Source: Schaedlerella arabinosiphila
GTDB lineage: Bacteria > Bacillota > Clostridia > Lachnospirales > Lachnospiraceae
Direction of reading: 5' to 3'
NCBI RefSeq assembly: GCF_003885045.1
Contig: NZ_RHJS01000002.1
Location: forward strand, 3,100,001 to 3,164,000
DNA: 64,000 bases
This document shows positions 17,393 through 25,525 of this stretch, piece after piece (within the stretch, counting starts at the first letter, position 1; every line of letters starts with the position of its first letter). The position numbers and the translations under genes are program-made. The notes under the pieces are model-generated. The model ran no database searches, was not told the DNA's origin, and worked only from the letters and a program-made list of their open reading frames with translations.

Positions 17393-17403
17393 TGGTCTGA
17401 CCA
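17393..17403. promoter_or_regulatory. GntR/FCD operator O1 (redox operon promoter)
   Basis: TGGTCTGACCA is a near-perfect palindrome that fits the TGGTnnnACCA consensus of FadR-type regulators. It lies 14 bases downstream of the minus-strand -10 box, over the expected transcription start, so binding should repress the operon. Confidence 0.75.
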
Positions 17404-17417
17404 CACTTCTTTTGTTT

Positions 17418-17446
17418 ACTATAACATCTAAACCTCAAAATAGCAA
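17418..17446 (-). promoter_or_regulatory. Promoter of the redox operon
   Basis: On the minus strand TTGCTA (17446-17441), a 17-bp spacer and TATAGT (17423-17418) form a good sigma-A promoter in front of the gene starting at 17362. Confidence 0.7.
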
Positions 17447-17498
17447 CCTATATATTATATATTTGCACATATTTTTTGTTTTATATATAGTTCTTTTG

Positions 17499-17527
17499 TT
17501 GAAAATACACAAAAACCGTGTTAAAAT
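17499..17527 (+). promoter_or_regulatory. Promoter of the GntR-family gene
   Basis: TTGAAA (17499-17504), a 17-bp spacer and TAAAAT (17522-17527) form a good sigma-A promoter 35 bases before the GntR-family ATG. Confidence 0.7.
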
Positions 17528-17536
17528 ATTTATACA

Positions 17537-17547
17537 TGGTCTGACCA
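17537..17547. promoter_or_regulatory. GntR/FCD operator O2 (autoregulation)
   Basis: A second identical TGGTCTGACCA lies 9 bases after the -10 box of the regulator's own promoter, overlapping the start of transcription and just before the ribosome site AAAGGAGG. Confidence 0.75.
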
Positions 17548-17561
17548 AAGGAGGAATATCT

Positions 17562-18308
17562 ATGCCGTTTCAAAAAATTGTAATGCCGACAATGAAAGAA
17601 TTGTTTGTGCGCCAGATGGAAAACATGATCCTCTCCGGCGAACTCTCCGCCGGGGAGCAGCTTCCCAATGAACGGGATCTGGCCGCCCAGATGAATATCA
17701 GCAGGACAGTGGTAAATTCGGGGATTCAGGAGCTTGCGAAGAATGGATTTGTATGCATCGTTCCGAGAAAGGGAACCTTTGTCAATGATTTTCTGCGGCA
17801 GGGGAACCTGGGTACCCTGACCTCGATCTTCCACCACAGCGGCAGGCAGTTTGACCTGTCCATGCTGACCGCGTTGATGGAATACCGCTCCATCAATGAG
17901 CAAAAATGCGCCCGGCTGGCGGCGGAACGCCATACGGCGGAGGACTTGAAGCATATGTTTGAGCTGCTGGAGCAGTTGGAAACCTGCTGCGACCCGGAGG
18001 AATGCGCGGAAGTCAGCACCCGGTTCCACCGCGCCATTTTCATCGCTACCCAGAACCTGATCTACCCCCTGATGTACAATTCTTTTCAGGAAATGAGCCT
18101 GGCTGTGACGCGCATCCTGTTCCGCCACATCCCCCTCTCCCATGTCTGCTCTGCCATGCGCGCTGTTGCGGAAGCCATCGCAGAACGGGACGCAGACCGG
18201 GCAGAAGCGCTTATGTCGGAGCATACGGTGCGGTGCAGCCAGATCCTGCTGGAGCAGTATCCTTTCGGGTCCGCCGGGACGGAAGCAGGCGGGCAGGCAG
18301 AGACATAA
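17562..18308 (+). CDS. GntR-family regulator, FCD (FadR) subfamily
   Basis: A 248-residue protein. The N-terminal winged helix (residues 5-75) has LSAGEQLPNERDLAAQMNISRTVV and the wing KNGFVCIVPRKGTFV. The all-helical C-terminal FCD ligand domain has FHRAIFIATQN and later AEAIAERDADRAEALMSEHT, which carries the usual metal-site His. FCD regulators generally release DNA when they bind an organic acid or lipid-like ligand. ATG at 17562 has AAAGGAGG upstream; a much longer upstream open frame lacks coding character. It is transcribed away from the redox operon and both promoters carry the same operator, so it very probably represses that operon and itself. Confidence 0.93.
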   Translation: MPFQKIVMPTMKELFVRQMENMILSGELSAGEQLPNERDLAAQMNISRTVVNSGIQELAKNGFVCIVPRKGTFVNDFLRQGNLGTLTSIFHHSGRQFDLSMLTALMEYRSINEQKCARLAAERHTAEDLKHMFELLEQLETCCDPEECAEVSTRFHRAIFIATQNLIYPLMYNSFQEMSLAVTRILFRHIPLSHVCSAMRAVAEAIAERDADRAEALMSEHTVRCSQILLEQYPFGSAGTEAGGQAET

Positions 18309-18310
18309 AA

Positions 18311-18343
18311 AGAACCAGGCTCCATTTTTCATGTCCTGGTTCT
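18311..18343 (-). terminator. Terminator of the sigma/anti-sigma unit
   Basis: AGAACCAGG (18311-18319) pairs with CCTGGTTCT (18335-18343). On the minus strand the stem runs into CTTTTTATG, a U-run. It sits between two convergent genes and starts 2 bases after the GntR-family stop. Confidence 0.75.
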
Positions 18344-18388
18344 CACAAAATGCCCGAGTGTGCTGACAATATCCTGGTTTTCACCGAA

Positions 18389-19186
18389 TCACTGCCCTTC
18401 ATGGTGGTGTGTATGAGGGCGATTCGGATCGTGGTTATGGTGCTGTCCCACTGGGCAGGCTTCACCGTTGTTTTCCTGTGCGCCGGTGTTCTCCTCCGAC
18501 TGGAGGTTTCTATATTCGGCAGTCTGCCCCTCGTAGTCCCGGATCAGGTCCTGTATCTCGCACATGCATAGTCCGCTGACCTCTTCCAGGGTGATGGAGG
18601 GATCTAATTTCTGGAGTGCAAGAAACGCCTTATATTTCCCCAGCGAAACTCCTGCCTGGTTGGCCGCCTGTCTGTCTGACGCGGTTCCGCCGTGGCCGCT
18701 TACATTGCTGCAGTGCTGTCCCGCGCATTCGACGGCCCGGCCTTGTATCCGGATGCTTCGGTCCTCGTCTTCCGCAGCCACCGATATGCTGACAGCGGCA
18801 TTGTCCGCCAGATACACGGACATCTCGCTGCTGGTGAGCAGTTCGGTGATGGCGTCATCATATTTTCTGTGCTTTAAGTGCAGATCCGCCGCCACATTTT
18901 CTGCTTCTTCATTATAACAGATGACAGAAACCACTCTGTCCAGGCTGTTTACCTCCCATTCCATCGACGGATTGACGTCAATGCTGATGGCCGCGACGGG
19001 AGTCATGTATACGTGGTACCCTGCGCCTCCCAGCAATACAAACAGAAGGCACGCGGCGGCGGCCGCATAGCGGGCAACCCCGGACTGACAGCGCTTCGGT
19101 GTCTGGAACAGGTATGATTTTGTCTTATCCTTCAGATCCTGACCTGCACTTACACAGTCAAATGCTTCATAGATCCGGTTACTCAA
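18389..19186 (-). CDS. RsgI-like membrane anti-sigma factor with His-rich tail
   Basis: A protein of about 265 residues. A short cytoplasmic N-terminus (about 35 residues) is followed by one membrane helix (AAAAACLLFVLLGGAGY) and an extracytoplasmic domain that opens with ISIDVNPSMEWEVNSLDRV, the signature of the RsgI anti-sigma family. The C-terminus is GQHHNHDPNRPHTHHHEGQ, a likely metal-binding tail. RsgI proteins normally partner SigI; here the partner is an ECF sigma factor. The likely start is TTG at 19186, which has GGAGGTG 6 bases upstream; TTG at 19201 is possible. The gene overlaps the sigma gene, so the two are translationally coupled. Confidence 0.87.
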   Translation of the reverse strand: MSNRIYEAFDCVSAGQDLKDKTKSYLFQTPKRCQSGVARYAAAAACLLFVLLGGAGYHVYMTPVAAISIDVNPSMEWEVNSLDRVVSVICYNEEAENVAADLHLKHRKYDDAITELLTSSEMSVYLADNAAVSISVAAEDEDRSIRIQGRAVECAGQHCSNVSGHGGTASDRQAANQAGVSLGKYKAFLALQKLDPSITLEEVSGLCMCEIQDLIRDYEGQTAEYRNLQSEENTGAQENNGEACPVGQHHNHDPNRPHTHHHEGQ

Positions 19187-19661
19187 ATTCCTCACCTCCA
19201 AGCCGCTCCTTTAACATCGTCTTGGCACGGGCAAGAAGCGTATACACCGTGTTGACATTTTTTTCAAGAAGTTTGCTGATCTCTACCGCCGAGTACTGTT
19301 CGTAAAAATAGAGGTAGACGACTGTCTTGTATTTGACCGGAAGGGAAAGAACCGCCTCCAGCACATCGCTGTGATCCTCCGGCACATCTGCAGTGAGCTC
19401 TTCGATCTCATCAAGTGGAACCGTACGGCTCCTGAAAAAGCTCTTCATGAAGTCTTTGCAGGCATTGAGCGTCACACGGATCAGCCACGCTTTTTCATGC
19501 TCCTCATTTTCAAACGCGCCCGAATAAAGGACATACTTCAGAAATACTGTCTGAAATATGTCCTCCGTGTCAGAATCGCTTTTCAAATGCAGCATGCAGA
19601 TTCTTCGGACCGTATCTGCATACAGTTCGATCGCTCTCGCAGCCTCCTGTTCGCTTCGCAT
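19179..19661 (-). CDS. ECF-type RNA polymerase sigma factor
   Basis: A 160-residue protein with region 2 (SDTEDIFQTVFLKYVLY, then ENEEHEKAWLIRVTLNACKD) and region 4 (LSLPVKYKTVVYLYFYEQYSAVEISKLL, then VNTVYTLLARAKTMLKE). It lacks regions 1 and 3, as expected for an ECF factor. The downstream gene encodes its probable membrane anti-sigma factor. It is related in layout to a second ECF gene at 32283-32756. The likely stimulus is something bound outside the cell by the anti-sigma domain. Confidence 0.93.
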   Translation of the reverse strand: MRSEQEAARAIELYADTVRRICMLHLKSDSDTEDIFQTVFLKYVLYSGAFENEEHEKAWLIRVTLNACKDFMKSFFRSRTVPLDEIEELTADVPEDHSDVLEAVLSLPVKYKTVVYLYFYEQYSAVEISKLLEKNVNTVYTLLARAKTMLKERLGGEEFE

Positions 19662-19732
19662 AGTAACTCCCTTATCCTGCAGGCAGCAATAGAACGCACT
19701 TTGGATTTACGGTGATGTACAGCTCCATACTG

Positions 19733-19761
19733 CAGTTCACACCCTGTCAGGGCGTGAACTG
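19733..19761. repeat. Hairpin related to the 8467-8613 element
   Basis: CAGTTCAC (19733-19740) pairs with GTGAACTG (19754-19761), with an inner CCCT/AGGG stem. The arm CAGTTCAC also occurs in hairpin A at 8471-8478. It lies 7 bases after the stop at 19769 and could act as a terminator, although no U-run follows. Confidence 0.5.
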
Positions 19762-19768
19762 TGACAGC

Positions 19769-20446
19769 TTAATAGCATCCGCGCCCATGATGTCCGCCGC
19801 CGTGGCCGTAATTATGGCATCCTCCGCCATAGCCGCCGCCCTGGTAGCCGTATCCGCCTGAATAGTCGTAATTTGTTCCTGTAGTATTTGTATACGTATT
19901 GTTGACATAGCAATAGCTGTTCGGGCAGTCCGAATAACCGCACATATTGTCATAGCAGATAGGATGTCCGTTGGGACAAACCGGCTGATATACAGGCTGG
20001 GTATCCACCACCGGCTCTACATAAGTATTGGCTGTCTGCACAACGTTCTGAGCTGCCGCTGCTGCCGCAGCCTCTGCCTGCCTCTGGGCTTCCGCCGCCG
20101 CTGCCGCGGCTGCTTCTTCCTCGGCCTTCTTCTGGGCTGCTGCCGCTTCTTCTTCCGCTTTCTTCTTAGCGGCTTCCTCTTCGGCCTTCTTCTGAGCGGC
20201 TTCCTCTTCGGCTTTCTTCTCTGCCGCTTCCGCCGCTGCCTTCTCCTCTGCCTCAGCCTTCCTCTGCAGGGATGCAAGTTCGGCCTTTAACTCGGCTGCT
20301 TCCTTCTCCGCTTTTGCCTTTGCCACAGCTTCCGCCTCAGCCTCTTTTGCCGCAGTCTGCGCCTCGCCTGCAGCGGATGCATATACCGTCACGCCGCCGA
20401 TCACAAGGGCAGCCGCTAAGAGAAAGGAAACAATTGACTTTTTCAT
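19769..20446 (-). CDS. Secreted Ala/Glu coiled-coil protein with Cys/Gly/His-rich C-terminus
   Basis: A 225-residue protein. A clear signal peptide (MKKSIVSFLLAAALVIGG, cleavage expected after ASA near residue 25) is followed by a long Ala/Glu/Lys coiled coil with repeated KKAEEEAA units (about 30-140). The C-terminus has CPNGHPICYDNMCGYSDC and then Gly/Tyr/His-rich GGCHNYGHGGGHHGRGCY, suggesting metal binding. The ATG at 20446 has GGAGG 9 bases upstream. It lies just upstream of the ECF sigma gene on the same strand, so it may belong to that regulon; this is inference. I see no named family. The region 20447-20820 contains no other gene. Confidence 0.8.
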   Translation of the reverse strand: MKKSIVSFLLAAALVIGGVTVYASAAGEAQTAAKEAEAEAVAKAKAEKEAAELKAELASLQRKAEAEEKAAAEAAEKKAEEEAAQKKAEEEAAKKKAEEEAAAAQKKAEEEAAAAAAAEAQRQAEAAAAAAAQNVVQTANTYVEPVVDTQPVYQPVCPNGHPICYDNMCGYSDCPNSYCYVNNTYTNTTGTNYDYSGGYGYQGGGYGGGCHNYGHGGGHHGRGCY

Positions 20447-20671
20447 TTTCACATACCTCCATTACTTTTCAAAATAGGAACCCCTTTGTAAGTAATACGA
20501 ATGAGATGGGAGAATCCTTTCATAATTAAAAAAGAATTATTTGAAATTTATTAGTATATAGAAATATCGGCTTAAAAAGGGATTTCTTAAGTGGGCAGTC
20601 GGGCCGGGAGAGGACGTAAAATACAATTTATTTTGCTGAAAATAATCCTTTCATTATTTTAGATAGGCATA

Positions 20672-20700
20672 TTTACTTTCTCTGCCCTGTCTGTTATACT
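20672..20700 (+). promoter_or_regulatory. Promoter of the Rpn-type nuclease gene
   Basis: TTTACT (20672-20677), a 17-bp spacer and TATACT (20695-20700) with an upstream TG form an extended -10 promoter identical in its CTGTTATACT core to the one at 8741-8750. The leader before the ATG at 20821 is about 110 bases. Confidence 0.55.
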
Positions 20701-20820
20701 TGTCATGTGAAAACCTATCGGACGCCATTCCGGCTGTCCGGCAATTCTGGCACCTCGCCATATTTCACAGCACTTGAAACCCATTGGTTTATAGTTTACA
20801 AAAGAAAGGATGGATCATCT

Positions 20821-21885
20821 ATGTCTGCAAAAAACAAACCTGGCAGCTCGATGCTGTGGGATGAGATTCTCAAAGCCATCGTGGATGCCATGCCGGAACA
20901 GCTTTTTCCGCTCTTTAAAGAACTCTACGGAAAAGAGTATCCAAGAGGGACACTAATCACCCTGCTGGCCACGGAATCTTCCACTTACCGGGAGCACCCG
21001 GATGCGCCGCCTGGTTCCCGACTGTCCGATATCGCGCTTTTGGTAAATGGCACGGACTATTATCATCTGGAATGTCAGATGCACAATGACCGGGATATGG
21101 TCATCCGCATGGTCGCTTATGATCTGCATTTTGCCATGCAGCACACCACCTCCGGGGAACAGAACCTGGACGGACTGGTCATGCGCTTTCCCCGCTCTGC
21201 CGTCATTTATCCGGAGAAGAACAACCGGATTCCGGATGTTCTGCGATGCCGCATTATTTTTCAGGACGGTAGCGAACACATTTACCAGATCCCCACTGTC
21301 AGGATCCAGTCCTATTCCCTGGATGAGATCCAGGAAAAGCACCTGAACCTTTTTCTACCCTACGTTCTGCTCCGGCTGCGTCCCCAATTAAATCCGGAAA
21401 GGAAGTTTCCTTTGACAAAAAATGAATTGACAGCCTTTGTTGACAAGGTTATGATAATACTAAAAGATGAAGTGGAACAAGGATATTTGACAGAACAGGA
21501 ATATGACGATTATGTGAACCTGTTCCGCCGTGCCGCAGAAAACATATTTGAGAAGCATCCCGATTTTGGAAGAGAGGTGGATCGTATGACGAAACCAATG
21601 ATTGAACTGCCCAGCGTCCTTCAAAAACGTCTGTACGCGGAGATTGACAGTTTGAATGCGAATAAAGAAGCATTGATTGCGGATAATGAGGCTCTCACTG
21701 CTGACAACGAGGCTCTCATCGCTGACAATGAGACACTCACTGCTGACAACGAGGCTCTCATCGCTGACAATGAGACGCTCACTGCTGACAACGAGGCTCT
21801 CACCGCTGACAATGAGACGCTCACTGCTGAACTTGCCCAGATGAAAAAGCTGTTAGCGCAATATCACATTCCAGTGCCGGTTTAA
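20821..21885 (+). CDS. Rpn-family PD-(D/E)XK nuclease/putative transposase with heptad-repeat tail
   Basis: A 354-residue protein. The N-terminal 250 residues follow the Rpn/PD-(D/E)XK 'transposase-like' pattern: LWDEILKAIVDAMPEQLFPLFKELYG, then D-x(n)-ExQ as YYHLECQMHNDRDMV. In E. coli Rpn proteins are DNA nucleases that promote RecA-independent recombination. Residues 285-333 are seven perfect-length heptads (LxADNEx), a predicted coiled coil that probably mediates oligomerisation. The start at 20821 follows AAAGGATGG; the frame is open upstream but lacks a ribosome site. No flanking inverted repeats typical of an insertion sequence were found. Confidence 0.85.
   Translation: MSAKNKPGSSMLWDEILKAIVDAMPEQLFPLFKELYGKEYPRGTLITLLATESSTYREHPDAPPGSRLSDIALLVNGTDYYHLECQMHNDRDMVIRMVAYDLHFAMQHTTSGEQNLDGLVMRFPRSAVIYPEKNNRIPDVLRCRIIFQDGSEHIYQIPTVRIQSYSLDEIQEKHLNLFLPYVLLRLRPQLNPERKFPLTKNELTAFVDKVMIILKDEVEQGYLTEQEYDDYVNLFRRAAENIFEKHPDFGREVDRMTKPMIELPSVLQKRLYAEIDSLNANKEALIADNEALTADNEALIADNETLTADNEALIADNETLTADNEALTADNETLTAELAQMKKLLAQYHIPVPV
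21673..21819 (+). repeat. 21-bp heptad repeats in the Rpn-type gene
   Basis: Seven consecutive 21-base units encode LIADNEA, LTADNEA, LIADNET, LTADNEA, LIADNET, LTADNEA and LTADNET. Alternate units are nearly identical at the DNA level, which indicates recent expansion as 42-bp blocks. Confidence 0.9.
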
Positions 21886-21930
21886 TAGTTCTCTTTGCAG
21901 CATAGGTCATCTAATTTTGATAAAACACAA

Positions 21931-22020
21931 CTGTCGGAAAACGCTGTCTGAACACACTATATCGAATATCCTTTCGGATTTCAGAGCGATATGTTGTGTA
22001 CAGTCAGCATTTTCCGACAG
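21931..22020. terminator. 90-bp hairpin between convergent genes
   Basis: CTGTCGGAAAACGCTG (21931-21946) pairs with 22005-22020 with one G-T pair. Inside, ACACACTATATCG pairs imperfectly with CGATATGTTGTGT. CTTTTTAAT follows on the plus strand. It probably ends transcription of the Rpn-type gene and may also act on the GH106 transcript. Confidence 0.65.
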
Positions 22021-22171
22021 CTTTTTAATACCATCGTATGCAGAAAAGCTGCCAATGGCAGATTTTCTGTATTCTAAAATTCAGCAAATATCCAGTTCCG
22101 GACCCGGTTCCGCTTTTTGTTCTGCATATCCTGCGGGTCTATATGCAGCCAAAGGGCGCAGCAGCGCTGCT

Positions 22172-25100
22172 TTACACTTTCTTCCACAGCATGGGTGCTT
22201 TTAAAATTCCTGTCTTTTTCAACTGATATTCATATGACCAGCTCTCTCCTGTTGTCCGCCATGCATTGGGGTCAAAATAAACTTCCTTCTCATCACAGTT
22301 ATGGACTGCCCCAAAGGTGTTCACCCGGCTTCCAAAGCTTTTTATGCCGATCCGATGGATTCCCGGCCGACCAATCTCAAACGGAAGCGTGTAGGGGGCA
22401 GTAATGATATTTCCCGCTTTTTCTCCGTCAATCCTGACTTCCAGAAGGGGAGCCCTATATTTGGATACTTCCAGCAGATATTCCCCTGGTTCCAACTCTG
22501 CTTCCGCGGCATAAACCGCATTACCTCCATAGAACGGCATCCCCTGCTCCGTCAGGCTTCCCCAGCAGGGCGCGCCCCTCCTCTTCCTCAGCACGGTACG
22601 GCTTCCGTATACTCCAACCTGGAAATCTCCCAGCAGATAACAGCATTCCAGATTCACTTTTTCGGAAAAAGCGATCCGAAGCTCAAGTTCATGTCTCCCC
22701 CGCAAAAGCACAGGCAGTTTTACGGAAGATATGCAGGAATCCACGTAAAACCCGCTGTCTGTATCGGTATTGATCCGTTTTCCATCCAAAAAGAGTTCAG
22801 TTGCCTCCAATGCTTCCAGAGCAAGCGACACATGGTCGATCTCTGTCTCGCAGGACAGAATATACCGCAGGGCGACAGGATACGCTGCCGTTGGATTGGG
22901 CCTGGTCCAGGGCTGTGCAAGTGCTGCCCTCCGAAGCGGAAGATTTCTTTTTTCCCTCAGCTTATTGTCTATGCGAAGAATCTCCTCGGGGCCTTCGAAG
23001 TGCGGATTTTCATCCCCGAACCGATACATGGGCATATCCAGGAGCAATACATTCGGCTCCTCCAGTTGAATTTCCACAGGGTCCGCAAGCCGCTCCTGGC
23101 AGAGTGCATAACCGAAGTGTGCCTGTACGAACGCCTGCCGTAAATCCGGACTGGCGCATCCTGCTTCCGCTGTACAAATGGGTGCGGTGAGAAACAATTC
23201 ACCGGACGATTCCTTAGAGGCACGGCCTGCTTCCGCTGCATGGAGCGCGGCAAAAGATGATTCGACAGCCGCTTTCTTAGAGACGCAGCCTTCCCGAAGA
23301 GGCTCCAGGTGCAGCAGAAGGCTGTCATGTCCGTAAAACCGGTGGTACAGCACGGTCTTATTATGTTCCACAGACGCCTGCTTCCTCTTCACGGTTCCCT
23401 CCATTGTATCCAGCTCCGTCACGTTCCAGGCGCCGTCCAGTTCAATTCTCACATCATCAGGCAATGCCAGATCCGGACTTTCTTCCTTTGTTCCGTTTGC
23501 CACAAACAGCCATCGTCTCTCCCCTTCCCGGCGCATCTGGTAGAGATATTTTTCCGCCCGCTCCCCATTCCAGTTCTTTTTATGGTTCGGTTTTTTCAAA
23601 TGTTTGTCGCCGTCATACCGAATGTCCAGAAGCCGAAATTCTTCCAATTCTTTTAACAGTTTACTTTTAGCAAACTCAATCTGTATGCAGTTTTGTGCAA
23701 AAGTCCGGATATCGCCGCAGGCACACGCATCCATACAGGCAGGCGCCTTTCCCATAAATATAATCTTTTTCCCCCCATCCCGCATTTTTTTCAGAATGTC
23801 CAGCGTTGTGCGGCGCAATGTCAGGCATCCGGGCACCACCACCGCGTCGTACTCCATCCGTCCCACCTTCCCGTCGTTCCATTGTTGGGGCAGAAGGCTC
23901 TCCGCTATATAATCAAAATCCAGTTGATGAAACAAAAGCCACTCTGTCACATCCCGAAACCTTTGGTCTAACTCCTGCCGCTTCTGTCCTGTCTGCTGAT
24001 TGGGCCCAAATAAGAGCCAGAAGGATTCGATTGGATGGATCACTCCGATCCTTACCACCGCATTTCCCCTGCGCATTGCAGTGTTCACCCTCGCAAAGTG
24101 GTTTTCAATGATCCTGTATTCCCAATACCAGGGAGACTGGAAACCAATCGCGGCCGGATAGTCCCGCTTCGCTTCGCCACCCATGCTCATCCAGCTTAAA
24201 TGATGCACACGGTGGGTCACTCCCAACGCTGCCTGCCAGTCTCCCTGCAGTTTATGGCGCCGAAAGTCAAAGTCCCAGTTTGTCACCCCGTACAGCTCGC
24301 TTACCACCCCTTCCCTCCCATATTGCCGGCTGACGCTTTCCGCCTGCTTTGCCGTCGTATATTCCCGCGCGTCGCACAGCATGTCGATTCCCGGAAGGTG
24401 AAATCCCCGCAGGCTCCGCATCACTTCTCCCAATGCCTGTGTCTGGGACTGCAGGGACGGCTCTTCCATCATATGTCCTGCCAGGCGGATGCCGTGCCGT
24501 CCGCACCATGTTCCGATCTGGTCCGAATAAGCCTCTGCAAACCGTTCCGTCAGATGGTCGTGATACCAATACCTGTATTTTGAAACTGCCTCCCCGGGAA
24601 GTTCCCACAGCAGCTCCGGAATATGGTCCAGCAGATCTTCGCCATATGTGCTCTGATAGGTCTCTGCAAAATCCTCTGTATACGGAAGCATGACCTCTTC
24701 CATGGCCCCTGCATTTCCCAGGCATCCTTTCTTCCCGAACTGGGGCTCATCGGTAAAAATAGCAGGAATGGTTTTTCCAAACGCTTCCCCCACTGCCTGA
24801 CGATACTTTTCATGGGTCACTTCCAGAAAATATCTGACAGCCTCCGGATTCAGCGTATCTACATAGGACTGGCCGTTAAACCAGGGGCTGTCGTGGGCTG
24901 TTTCCAGATATACATACCAGATCCCGGCATTCTTTTCTGCGGCAGACTCCTCACCGCATCTTTCATAGGAGCGCAGGGTCCCGTCCGGGTTCAGTTCCAC
25001 TTTGTATGCAGCCAAAAACCGCCCGTTTCCCTGCGGGGAAGGGGACGCCATAGAGTCAGCATTTCTATACTCATATGTTTTTGTCCCCTTCCGGCAGGGT

Positions 25101-25465
25101 GTGATCAAAAGGTTTCTGTTCCTGTATTTTTGGTGCTTTGTCACCCTTCCCCCGCCATAACCCGAGGGCCAGCGGTCTTCGTCATACAGGCAGCAATAGA
25201 GGTCCTTTTCCCTGGCGATTTCTGCCGCCTTTTTCACACATTCCATATAAACAGGCCCCATATATTCCGTATCCAGTCCCACCCTTGTGTGGATATAAAA
25301 GCCGCCCATCCCCATTTCACGAAACTGCTCGATCTGCCAGTCCAGGCTTTCCTTGTCCAGCTTCGTATTCCACGACCAGAATGGGGTTCCCCTGTATTCT
25401 TTTCCCGGATTCTCAAATTCTTCCAGAAATCCCTGTGGCAAACTGTTCTCGTTCAAAAAAATCAT
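22172..25465 (-). CDS. GH106-like alpha-L-rhamnosidase
   Basis: A 1097-residue protein without a signal peptide. The N-terminal part has signatures of the large GH106/rhamnosidase-like family: TPFWSWNTKLD, MGMGGFYIHTRVGLDTEYMG and CLYDEDRWPSGYGGG, with AGHMMEEPSLQSQ and IFTDEPQFG in the barrel. The second half consists of beta-sandwich domains ending in a Gal-binding-like region. These enzymes remove alpha-L-rhamnose from pectin side chains or plant glycosides. It is the last gene of a unit with two ABC permeases and a binding protein, 60 bases after the second permease. Exact specificity cannot be read. Confidence 0.85.
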   Translation of the reverse strand: MIFLNENSLPQGFLEEFENPGKEYRGTPFWSWNTKLDKESLDWQIEQFREMGMGGFYIHTRVGLDTEYMGPVYMECVKKAAEIAREKDLYCCLYDEDRWPSGYGGGRVTKHQKYRNRNLLITPCRKGTKTYEYRNADSMASPSPQGNGRFLAAYKVELNPDGTLRSYERCGEESAAEKNAGIWYVYLETAHDSPWFNGQSYVDTLNPEAVRYFLEVTHEKYRQAVGEAFGKTIPAIFTDEPQFGKKGCLGNAGAMEEVMLPYTEDFAETYQSTYGEDLLDHIPELLWELPGEAVSKYRYWYHDHLTERFAEAYSDQIGTWCGRHGIRLAGHMMEEPSLQSQTQALGEVMRSLRGFHLPGIDMLCDAREYTTAKQAESVSRQYGREGVVSELYGVTNWDFDFRRHKLQGDWQAALGVTHRVHHLSWMSMGGEAKRDYPAAIGFQSPWYWEYRIIENHFARVNTAMRRGNAVVRIGVIHPIESFWLLFGPNQQTGQKRQELDQRFRDVTEWLLFHQLDFDYIAESLLPQQWNDGKVGRMEYDAVVVPGCLTLRRTTLDILKKMRDGGKKIIFMGKAPACMDACACGDIRTFAQNCIQIEFAKSKLLKELEEFRLLDIRYDGDKHLKKPNHKKNWNGERAEKYLYQMRREGERRWLFVANGTKEESPDLALPDDVRIELDGAWNVTELDTMEGTVKRKQASVEHNKTVLYHRFYGHDSLLLHLEPLREGCVSKKAAVESSFAALHAAEAGRASKESSGELFLTAPICTAEAGCASPDLRQAFVQAHFGYALCQERLADPVEIQLEEPNVLLLDMPMYRFGDENPHFEGPEEILRIDNKLREKRNLPLRRAALAQPWTRPNPTAAYPVALRYILSCETEIDHVSLALEALEATELFLDGKRINTDTDSGFYVDSCISSVKLPVLLRGRHELELRIAFSEKVNLECCYLLGDFQVGVYGSRTVLRKRRGAPCWGSLTEQGMPFYGGNAVYAAEAELEPGEYLLEVSKYRAPLLEVRIDGEKAGNIITAPYTLPFEIGRPGIHRIGIKSFGSRVNTFGAVHNCDEKEVYFDPNAWRTTGESWSYEYQLKKTGILKAPMLWKKV

Positions 25466-25525
25466 CCTTCCTTTCCATTTACCGTGTCACAGGTACAATC
25501 GCTGATGCTGCCCATCCCGGCGCGC

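Noticed and set aside
17481..18332. 283-residue open frame on the minus strand
   Set aside because: Antisense to the GntR-family gene and its promoter and operator.
20821..22020. Rpn-type gene plus hairpin as an insertion sequence
   Set aside because: No terminal inverted repeats or target-site duplication flank the gene, and Rpn proteins are stand-alone nucleases.
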